A stretch of DNA of 6,878 nt from Akkermansiaceae bacterium (GTDB taxonomy: Bacteria > Verrucomicrobiota > Verrucomicrobiia > Verrucomicrobiales > Akkermansiaceae). Positions 1 through 5,455 of the stretch are shown in pieces. The notes under the pieces are model-generated. The model saw only the letters and a program-made list of their open reading frames with translations. It had not been told where the DNA came from and did no database searches. The translations under genes and the position numbers were made by a program. The stretch is from NCBI GenBank assembly GCA_029287105.1, contig JARFRT010000450.1, positions 1 to 6,878 of the forward strand, in the 5' to 3' direction. Every line of letters begins with the position of its first letter. Position 1 is the stretch's first letter.

Positions 1-42
1 GTGCTAACATCGTCGGCAGCGTCAGATGTGTATAAGAGACAG
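1..42 (+). other. Sequencing adapter left on the contig end (Nextera Read 1)
   Basis: Bases 10-42 match the known Illumina Nextera Read 1 oligonucleotide: TCGTCGGCAGCGTC (10-23) followed by the 19-bp transposon mosaic end AGATGTGTATAAGAGACAG (24-42). Bases 1-9 (GTGCTAACA) sit where the i5 sample index lies in that library design, so they are probably part of the index; this is inference. The segment is a library artefact and should be trimmed. Genomic sequence starts at about base 43. It is not a Tn5 insertion, because only one mosaic end is present and no transposase gene is nearby. Confidence 0.97.
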
Positions 43-57
43 GTAGTGTTGTTATTT

Positions 58-1380
58 TCATACTTGTAGTTGTTCGGGTGTGAAGACGATAGGTTGTTTT
101 TGTAGGGCGGACGGGTTGACCCAGAAAATGGGTGCCTCGCTTTCAAAGGCGTGTCTCGCATCGCAGTTGAGTGTAGCCTCGCCACGCACTGCGGCAAAGA
201 AGTTTTCGAGGTGCGGCTGGTGCGGCGGCTTGTTGAGCACGCCGGGGATGGCAAATTCCTCGGGCGCGGCGGACTCGTAAGACGCGACGCCGTCGGACGA
301 CTTCGGCTTCGGCGCCGCCGGCTTTTTGCGGAGGTAGCCACGTTTGATCAGGTCGTCCCATGGTTCGGCGCTGCTCTCGCGGTAAATCGCGCTGTTGCCT
401 GACATCTCGGATGTCTTGACGGTGCCCTCGGTGCCCATGAAGCTCTCGTAGAAGCCGCCGCCGGAGCTGGTGGTCGTCAGCACTTGATAAAACGCACGCA
501 CTGGCCCTTGCGGGGCGTCGTACTCGAAGATGGCCATGACGTTGTCAAAGTGCTCGCGCGTCTTGAAGTAGTCATTGCCGCCGGAGGCGAAAACGGACTT
601 CGGCTGGCAGCCGAGGAACCAGTTGAACACGTCGATCTGGTGGGCGCCGAGGTCGGAGATCGGTCCGCCGGACAGGTCGCGGTAGAAGCGCCAGTTCATG
701 AACTGGTGCATGTCCTTGAATCCGTACTTGTCGAGCACGGTCTGATCGATGGCGAGGCTCTTCTTATAACTGATGTCCTGGGACGATGTCAGGGCGCGGT
801 TCCACTGGCCGTTGATGTTGACGATGGTGCCACAGATCTTGTTGTGGTTGATCAGGTGGTCGAGGGTGAACCGGTAGCGCGGGTTGCTGCGGCGTTGGTG
901 GCCGATCTGGCAGAGTTTCTTATTCCGCTCCATGGCGCGCACCATTTCCCGGGCACCGTCGAGGGTGTTGGACATCATTTTCTCGCAATAGACGTGCAGT
1001 CCGGCGTCGAGGCATTTGACCGTGTGCGGCGAGTGCCAGAAGTCCGGGGTGGCAATGATGGCGACGTCGAGGTCCTTTTCCTTTTCCAGGAGATCGTCGA
1101 TGTCGGTGTAGCGGTTGGGGACGTGTCCTTGCACGGCGCGGACCTTGCCGGCACCACCGCGGCGGTTGTAATCCCAGATATCGCAGACCGCCTGGAAGTG
1201 GATGCCCGGAATGTTGGACATGCTTTCGAACAGCACACGGCCCTGTTTGCCCATGCCGATCAGGGCGACGTTGATCTTGTTGTCGCCTTTATCGGCGGCG
1301 TTGAGGATGGTCGGGGCCCCGAGCACCAGCCCGGTTCCGGCGAGGGTGCCGCTTTTTGAGAGAAATTCGCGTCTTTTCAT
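58..1380 (-). CDS. Tat-exported Gfo/Idh/MocA-family NAD(P)-dependent oxidoreductase
   Basis: This 440-residue protein belongs to the Gfo/Idh/MocA family, whose members oxidise or reduce sugars, inositols and related polyols with NAD(P). The N-terminus is a twin-arginine signal: RREFL at residues 3-7, a hydrophobic stretch at about 11-27, and likely cleavage near residues 28-30, so the folded enzyme is probably exported. A Rossmann fold follows, with GMGKQG at 42-47. The family EKP motif appears as EKM (133-135). The C-terminal domain carries DLGAHQID at 243-250, the region of the family's catalytic histidine. The start is set by the complete Tat signal; no Shine-Dalgarno sequence precedes it. 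It lies 55 bp downstream of a DoxX-like gene and is probably co-transcribed with it. Substrate is unknown. The family call is strong, while export and pairing are inferred. Confidence 0.93.
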   Translation of the reverse strand: MKRREFLSKSGTLAGTGLVLGAPTILNAADKGDNKINVALIGMGKQGRVLFESMSNIPGIHFQAVCDIWDYNRRGGAGKVRAVQGHVPNRYTDIDDLLEKEKDLDVAIIATPDFWHSPHTVKCLDAGLHVYCEKMMSNTLDGAREMVRAMERNKKLCQIGHQRRSNPRYRFTLDHLINHNKICGTIVNINGQWNRALTSSQDISYKKSLAIDQTVLDKYGFKDMHQFMNWRFYRDLSGGPISDLGAHQIDVFNWFLGCQPKSVFASGGNDYFKTREHFDNVMAIFEYDAPQGPVRAFYQVLTTTSSGGGFYESFMGTEGTVKTSEMSGNSAIYRESSAEPWDDLIKRGYLRKKPAAPKPKSSDGVASYESAAPEEFAIPGVLNKPPHQPHLENFFAAVRGEATLNCDARHAFESEAPIFWVNPSALQKQPIVFTPEQLQV

Positions 1381-1435
1381 GATAGTAGTACGATAGTTTG
1401 ACGGTGGTTGCGATGAGCTGAGGTTACGCGGCTGA

Positions 1436-1957
1436 TTACCACTTCTTGAGGAGGCAGAAACGGTTGTGGTTGGCCCAGTTCAGGGCCATGGCGATGAGCA
1501 CCATGTGGATGCCGAGCCAGGCGATGCCGGCGTCTTGCTTGATCAGGATCAGGCCCCAGGTCAGGCTGATGTAGACGAGGCCAAGGAGAAACAGGCTGAC
1601 CCGGCTGGCAACGCCAAGCAGGATGGTGAGGCCCAGGATGATCAATACGGGTCCGAGGATGCCGCCGTAGATCTTGAGCGCCCATCCCATCATCAGCGGT
1701 TCTTGGGCGAAGTTGGCTTCCATCGATTCGGGGATGCCGTGGTAGTTGTCCAGCGCGTAGCCCTTGGATGAGGCCGCTTCGGTGAGGTTGGCGTCATACA
1801 CCTCGCCGTCGACTTCGATCGGCTTTTCGCTCATATTGACACCGGCGAATTTTTCGATACCGGTCTGGATGGCACGTACTCCAAGCCAGAGGCGGAGCAG
1901 GAGGGCAGCGAAGGTGAGACCGAGCGTGTTATTGGCTTTTTTTGAATCAGTGGACAT
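1436..1957 (-). CDS. DoxX-like integral membrane protein
   Basis: This 173-residue protein has four predicted membrane segments, at about residues 12-30, 95-116, 119-138 and 143-160, which fits the four-helix DoxX/DoxD-like family. Some members are subunits of thiosulfate:quinone oxidoreductase, but most are uncharacterised. A hydrophilic stretch of about 50 residues (38-88), rich in acidic residues, separates helices 1 and 2 and probably faces outside the cytoplasm. The protein ends in a basic tail (LLKKW). It lies directly upstream of the Tat-exported oxidoreductase on the same strand, so a role as its membrane or redox partner is plausible, though not shown by sequence. The start is the first ATG, with a G-free leader and no Shine-Dalgarno sequence. 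The family call is fairly sure, the function is not. Confidence 0.83.
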   Translation of the reverse strand: MSTDSKKANNTLGLTFAALLLRLWLGVRAIQTGIEKFAGVNMSEKPIEVDGEVYDANLTEAASSKGYALDNYHGIPESMEANFAQEPLMMGWALKIYGGILGPVLIILGLTILLGVASRVSLFLLGLVYISLTWGLILIKQDAGIAWLGIHMVLIAMALNWANHNRFCLLKKW

Positions 1958-1988
1958 GGTGGTTGGGTGTAGTGTGGTTTTGATATTC

Positions 1989-2017
1989 AGAATAGTTAGT
2001 ATTGAACTTGCTGGGAA
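1989..2017 (-). promoter_or_regulatory. Candidate sigma70-type promoter of the DoxX-oxidoreductase unit
   Basis: Read on the minus strand, TTCCCA (2012-2017; 4 of 6 consensus bases) and TATTCT (1989-1994; 4 of 6) are separated by 17 bp. Transcription would begin near 1982 and give a leader of about 25 bases before the ATG at 1957. The spacing and AT-rich setting fit, but each hexamer is only a moderate match. The -35 element lies inside an 11-bp tandem repeat. Confidence 0.42.
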
Positions 2018-2028
2018 CTTACTGGGAA
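2007..2028. repeat. Two tandem 11-bp repeats upstream of the DoxX-like gene
   Basis: CTTGCTGGGAA (2007-2017) is followed directly by CTTACTGGGAA (2018-2028), with one mismatch. The preceding GAA (2004-2006) matches the end of a further unit. Eleven bases is about one helical turn, so a protein could contact the same face twice. The repeat overlaps the candidate -35 element and may be an operator; no regulator is encoded in the window. Confidence 0.6.
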
Positions 2029-2164
2029 GTGAGCTTAATGGTCGAACTTAGCTGTCGATGGAGGCGGTAATTGTTTGCCCGATGCGCCATGACGCTTTGC
2101 CCGGGCCTTTGCTTCATCTCCGTGGCTCTGTGTCGATTAATACGTGCCGATGCCCGTAAGCTTT

Positions 2165-2191
2165 CAGGGAATATGCGACATATTTCCCCTG
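2165..2191. terminator. Hairpin downstream of the DUF445 gene, possible terminator
   Basis: CAGGGAATATG (2165-2175) pairs with CATATTTCCCCTG (2179-2191) around a three-base loop, forming an 11-bp stem with two single-base bulges. It begins 18 bp after the DUF445 stop codon on the minus strand. No T-run follows on that strand, so it is not a classical intrinsic terminator. It could instead stabilise the 3' end of the transcript or be a protein site. The rest of the spacer at 2041-2164 shows nothing I can name. Confidence 0.4.
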
Positions 2192-2209
2192 TGAGTCAAG
2201 CGCAGTGAG

Positions 2210-3490
2210 CTACCAAATGATTTGGCCAACGGCATGGAGGAGAATCCCGACCAGACCACCAAACAGGGTGCCGTTGATTCGGATGAACTGGAGGTCGGGC
2301 CCGACCTGTTGTTCGAGCTTTTTCATCAGGGTGTCGGGATCCCATTCCTCGATGGTCTGGCGGATCATGGTTTCGAGGTGCGCGCCATGTTGGTCGAGGA
2401 TCTGGGTGATACCATCAAGCAGGACGGATTCGATGTTATGAGCGAGTTCCGGGTTCTGGTCGATGGCGGTTCCTACGGCGACGATCGCGGTGCCGAGGTG
2501 GTCGATGCTGTGGGGTGCCTCGCGGGTGAGATCGTGGTCGAGCCCCTGACGGAGCTGCCGCCAGAGACGCACGGCGAGTTCGCCGCTCTGCGGGTCATCG
2601 AGCCAGTGGTCGCGGATGCGGACGAGTTGGTTGATCAGTTCGGGATGGCTGCCAAGTTGTGTGTGCATCCGCGCGAGCTGCTCGTGGATGATGTCCCATA
2701 GCGGATCCTCCGTATCCTCGCTGGCAGAGAGGAGTTGTTCCCTGGCATCGTCAGTCGCACGTTCCGAGATGCCCTCGGCAATGGCGCGCGAAACACGTCC
2801 TAACAGAGGTATTTTCCCAAGCGGAGCCTTGCGGCCTGCGGCGGTTTCGATGCCGTCTTTGTTGGCGGCAAGTGCGGTGGCGATCTGGACGAGAAGCGGG
2901 GCGAGAAGTTGCCGGTAGCGTCTTTCTGCCAGCAACCATGCCAGCAGTTTCTGGCTGATTTCGTGTGGCTGCAGTGTGCGTAATTGGTCGATGAGTTTTT
3001 CCGAGATGGCCTGGTGGGCGTTGTGCGTTTCCAGGGCGTCGAGCGCGGTCGGCACGGTCTGCATGACCTGCCGTGCCAGTTTGTTAGCCTGCACGGGTGA
3101 CGTCATCCAGTGACCCATACGCTGCACGAGCTGAAGCTCACGGGCTTGTTTGCAAATGCGGTCGGCGGTCAGGAAGTTTCCCCGGACGAATTGGGCGAGT
3201 GCCCGGCCAATGCGGTCTTTTTCCCGGGGGATCACTGCCGTGTGCGGGATCGGCAGGCCGAGAGGGTGACGGAACAGGGCGGTGACCGCAAACCAGTCGG
3301 CCAGCCCGCCCACCATGCCTGCCTCGGTGAATGCCCGTAGCCATTCAAGCCACGGCCATTGGTGCTGGTAGCTGCGGGAGAACACATAGAGCCCGGCCAT
3401 CACGGCGAGGATGCCGGTGGCGACCACGCGCATGCGTCGCAGCCTTGTGCTGTCGTCAGGATGCGCGGCGAGGGGGTGGTCCGATCTCAT
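2210..3490 (-). CDS. DUF445 (YjiN-like) membrane-anchored protein
   Basis: This 426-residue protein has the DUF445 pattern: a membrane segment at about residues 24-39, then the conserved block GGLADWFAVTALFRHPLGLP (61-80), an IPREKDRIG motif (87-95), and a long helical soluble region. It ends with the family's second conserved block, VGPDLQFIRINGTLFGGLVG (about 396-415), which runs into a hydrophobic C-terminus. The biochemical function of DUF445 proteins is not established; E. coli YjiN is a relative. It is the last gene of the fucU-rsuA cluster. The ATG at 3490 lies 35 bp inside rsuA and keeps an RLRRMR segment before the membrane helix that I take as typical of the family. An alternative ATG at 3433, with AAGG 9 bases upstream, would remove the overlap and leave a 22-bp gap. 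The family call is strong. Confidence 0.9.
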   Translation of the reverse strand: MRSDHPLAAHPDDSTRLRRMRVVATGILAVMAGLYVFSRSYQHQWPWLEWLRAFTEAGMVGGLADWFAVTALFRHPLGLPIPHTAVIPREKDRIGRALAQFVRGNFLTADRICKQARELQLVQRMGHWMTSPVQANKLARQVMQTVPTALDALETHNAHQAISEKLIDQLRTLQPHEISQKLLAWLLAERRYRQLLAPLLVQIATALAANKDGIETAAGRKAPLGKIPLLGRVSRAIAEGISERATDDAREQLLSASEDTEDPLWDIIHEQLARMHTQLGSHPELINQLVRIRDHWLDDPQSGELAVRLWRQLRQGLDHDLTREAPHSIDHLGTAIVAVGTAIDQNPELAHNIESVLLDGITQILDQHGAHLETMIRQTIEEWDPDTLMKKLEQQVGPDLQFIRINGTLFGGLVGILLHAVGQIIW

Positions 3491-4193
3491 GCGCGGGGAC
3501 TATCGAGCTGACTTCGGCTGCGGTCAAATCCCGATATTGTCCCGGCTCCAGACCGGGGTCGAGATGGATGTCGCCGGTGCTGACCCGGTGGAGGGCGGTG
3601 ACCCGGTTGCCCACGGCGTGGAACATGCGCTTGATCTGGTGGTAGCGTCCCTCGTAGATGGTGAGTTTCGCCTGGCGGGGCGCGAGCACCTCGAGCCCGG
3701 CTGGTCGGGTGGTGAGATCCTCATAGGCAAAGTAGATGCCGCGGGCAAAATGCGCGTGGGTGTCCGCCGTGATCGGGTCGGCCGTTGCCACGAGGTAGAC
3801 CTTGGGCACACCTTCACCCTTTTGTTGCGGTGGCTCGGTCAGTCGGCGCGACCATTTGCCGTCGTTGGTCAGGATGAGGAGTCCGGTGCTGGCGCGGTCG
3901 AGTCTGCCGGCGATGTGGAGGGTTTGTCGCTCGTCGATGAGTTCCATCACGGTTGGGTGCTGGCTGTCGGTGGTGGCGCTGAGGTATCCCGCAGGTTTGT
4001 TGAGCATGAGGTAAACCGGCGTGTCGCTGCGCAGCAATACGCCATCGAGCTCCACCTGGGTAAAATCGCCAATCTCGTGCTGGCTGTTTTTTTCCACCTC
4101 GCCATCCACGCGCACCCGACCTGCGGCGAGGAGCGGGCGGATGTCGCGCCGACCGTGTGGCGAGTGGTGGTAGAGAAAACGATCGAGCCTCAT
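3456..4193 (-). CDS. rsuA: 16S rRNA pseudouridine synthase, RsuA family
   Basis: This 245-residue protein converts a uridine in 16S rRNA to pseudouridine (U516 in E. coli numbering for RsuA). It has an N-terminal S4 RNA-binding domain (about residues 1-45, MRLDRFLYHHS through RVRVDGEV). The catalytic domain carries MLNKPAGY (about 63-70), the active-site motif GRLDRASTGLL with Asp at about residue 99, KVYLV, and the RsuA-like block EGRYHQIKRMFHAVGNRV. The length fits RsuA better than the longer RluB and RluF. The start is placed at the ATG at 4193 because MRLD is the usual RsuA N-terminus. A TTG at 4211 would add six residues and overlap fucU by 8 bp. The gap to fucU is 10 bp, and the 3' end overlaps the preferred DUF445 start. 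A relative such as RluE is possible but less likely. Confidence 0.9.
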   Translation of the reverse strand: MRLDRFLYHHSPHGRRDIRPLLAAGRVRVDGEVEKNSQHEIGDFTQVELDGVLLRSDTPVYLMLNKPAGYLSATTDSQHPTVMELIDERQTLHIAGRLDRASTGLLILTNDGKWSRRLTEPPQQKGEGVPKVYLVATADPITADTHAHFARGIYFAYEDLTTRPAGLEVLAPRQAKLTIYEGRYHQIKRMFHAVGNRVTALHRVSTGDIHLDPGLEPGQYRDLTAAEVSSIVPAHEIGPPPRRAS

Positions 4194-4203
4194 GAGGTGT
4201 CTG

Positions 4204-4638
4204 TTAGTCAACCGGGGTCACCCCTTTTTTGAGGATGATGTTCCCGTATTTGGCGGTTTCGCCGGTCATGACGACGGCGAACGCAGCCATAGCCCGATCG
4301 TAAAAGTCGAAGCGGTCGATGCGGCTGATGGCCGGTGCCTGGGGCGCGTGGATTTGGATGGGGACGAGGTAGGATGCCTCGACCGCGGGGTCGAGTGTAT
4401 CGCCGTCCACGGCGGCCATCATGACCAGCGGGTCGTCGGCGTAGGCGTCGAGTTCGAAAAGCGGCAGGATCCCATCGAGCAGTGCCGGGATGCCGAGGCC
4501 GTCGGCGCGCAGGACGTTAGGATTGTAGCTGTCTCCGGGGAAGTGGGCGTCGGCGAGGATGATTTCATCGCCATGCCCCATCCGGCAGAGCACGGCGAGC
4601 AGTTCGGGGGAAATGAGGGGCGAGATTCCTTTGAGCAT
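4204..4638 (-). CDS. fucU: L-fucose mutarotase FucU (RbsD/FucU family)
   Basis: This 144-residue protein is a close match in length and motifs to FucU, a cytoplasmic enzyme that interconverts the alpha and beta anomers of L-fucose so that isomerase and transport steps do not wait for slow spontaneous conversion. Visible features are the N-terminus MLKGISPLISPELL, the GHGDEI block with the family's active-site His at residue 22, ADAHFP (29-34), RADGLG (44-49), the MMAAVDGDTLDP block (73-84), and the C-terminal YGNIILKKGV (131-140). It differs from RbsD, which is specific for ribose-type pyranoses, at these blocks. No fucose isomerase, kinase, aldolase or permease lies in the window. It heads a minus-strand cluster with rsuA and the DUF445 gene. 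The leader is G-poor and lacks a Shine-Dalgarno sequence. Confidence 0.94.
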   Translation of the reverse strand: MLKGISPLISPELLAVLCRMGHGDEIILADAHFPGDSYNPNVLRADGLGIPALLDGILPLFELDAYADDPLVMMAAVDGDTLDPAVEASYLVPIQIHAPQAPAISRIDRFDFYDRAMAAFAVVMTGETAKYGNIILKKGVTPVD

Positions 4639-4888
4639 GGTGTCAGGTGGTGAGTGGTGAACAGGGAGTGATCAGGTGTTTTCTCAGATGGCACGGCGAC
4701 CTTGACCTATTTTCCTCCAAGCATCAAGACATAGCGTGATGGGGTGGACGGAGTCAGGTGTCGATCCGCATGCGCGCACCGTCTCCACTGCACGTATCGT
4801 CTTGACTTCACATGGGGGTGGGACGCTAGGGTGTTGCACATCCCCATATACCTCGAGACGAGGGGTGGATAACAACAGCACCGAACCT
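4639..4888. other. Divergent intergenic region between fucU and the lipoprotein gene
   Basis: This 250-bp region must hold the start signals for both divergent units. Next to fucU lie degenerate 7-bp repeats (4647-4674). Toward the lipoprotein, TTGACT (4802-4807) resembles a -35 element, but the best -10 candidate, TAGGGT (4827-4832), is weak and lies 19 bp away. An imperfect inverted repeat, ATGGGGGTG (4812-4820) with CAC-AT-CCCCAT (4837-4847), could fold in the lipoprotein leader. The frame upstream of the lipoprotein ATG is open back to 4736, but its translation looks non-coding. I find no convincing promoter for fucU. Confidence 0.5.
4647..4674. repeat. Degenerate 7-bp tandem repeat at the fucU start
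   Basis: Two identical heptamers, GTGGTGA (4647-4653 and 4654-4660), are followed in phase by ACAGGGA (4661-4667) and GTGATCA (4668-4674). On the minus strand this gives an A/C/T-rich, G-poor stretch ending 8 bp before the fucU ATG. It may be a decayed simple repeat or a leader kept free of structure. Only two copies are exact. Confidence 0.4.
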
Positions 4889-5443
4889 ATGAAAAACATC
4901 ATCCAATATATAGCATCACTCGGAACTTGTGCGCTGGTGGCAGCGTGCGGATCAACAGGGGGCGGAGGGTCAACCACCGGTGGTGGCGACGCCGCCGCAG
5001 GAAGTTGGAAAAAGGTTCCCGGAGTCAGCAACACCGTGACCGGAAAACGCGAGGTGATGAAAGTCACGATCGATGGCCGTGAGGTGGTGGCGATGCTGGT
5101 CTGGCGTGATTACAGCGCCGCGCTCGATGGTGCCGTGACCAAGTGGTACGGCGACATGTCCACCCCGCCGCCGCGGTTTGTGGTCGAGTCGATGATGATT
5201 TCCATCGATGGCAAAGGTATGATCATTCCGCAGTCGAAGTCGCGCTATCTGGCGTCGCAGTGGATGAATGAGGTAAGCCATCTCGGGCTGAACCAGCGTG
5301 GTAAACAACTGCGCGTGCTGGTGGACGTCGGTGACGGTGCCGAGTCCTGGACGGCAACCTATGTCATCGATCCTGCCACCCTGACTCTGGTTTCCCACGC
5401 GGTCGGGGACGGCCCTGCCGTGCATAACGAAATCGTGGAATAG
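4889..5443 (+). CDS. Predicted lipoprotein of unknown function
   Basis: I do not recognise this 184-residue protein. It begins with a short lipoprotein signal peptide: MKN, a hydrophobic core, and the lipobox LVAAC with Cys at residue 20. The residue after the Cys is Gly, not Asp, so there is no inner-membrane retention signal of the E. coli type. A low-complexity Gly/Ser/Thr linker (21-33) joins it to a soluble domain of about 145 residues with alternating hydrophobic strands, for example VMKVTIDGREVVAMLVW (56-72) and LRVLVDVGDG (141-150), suggesting a beta-rich fold. The domain has only one Cys, the lipidated one. The ATG at 4889 is chosen because the signal peptide starts there; the open frame reaches 4736 but adds 51 residues of implausible sequence. 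It lies 12 bp upstream of the MGMT-family gene and is probably co-transcribed with it. Confidence 0.85.
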   Translation: MKNIIQYIASLGTCALVAACGSTGGGGSTTGGGDAAAGSWKKVPGVSNTVTGKREVMKVTIDGREVVAMLVWRDYSAALDGAVTKWYGDMSTPPPRFVVESMMISIDGKGMIIPQSKSRYLASQWMNEVSHLGLNQRGKQLRVLVDVGDGAESWTATYVIDPATLTLVSHAVGDGPAVHNEIVE

Positions 5444-5455
5444 CGGAATCGTGCC

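Noticed and set aside
24..42. Tn5 mosaic end as evidence of a natural transposon
   Set aside because: It is directly joined to the synthetic Read 1 primer sequence and sits at the very end of the contig, so it is a library adapter.
484..1359. Plus-strand open frame of 291 codons opposite the oxidoreductase
   Set aside because: It mirrors a well-supported gene on the minus strand. Its translation is rich in Val, Asp, Glu and Gly with no recognisable domain, as expected for an antisense frame in GC-rich DNA.
58..1380. GH109 alpha-N-acetylgalactosaminidase
   Set aside because: GH109 enzymes share the fold and some have Tat signals, but I do not see the motifs I associate with that family near the EKM region, so I kept the general family name.
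2089..2208. Small plus-strand frame of 39 codons in the spacer downstream of DUF445
   Set aside because: No Shine-Dalgarno sequence, signal peptide or motif, and it runs through the hairpin at 2165-2191. Too weak to call a gene.
3411..4232. Plus-strand open frame of 273 codons opposite rsuA
   Set aside because: The minus-strand RsuA motifs are unambiguous, and this frame has the same Val/Gly/Glu-rich composition and no family features.
4736..4888. In-frame N-terminal extension of the lipoprotein
   Set aside because: It would bury the signal peptide and lipobox 51 residues inside the protein, and its composition looks non-coding.
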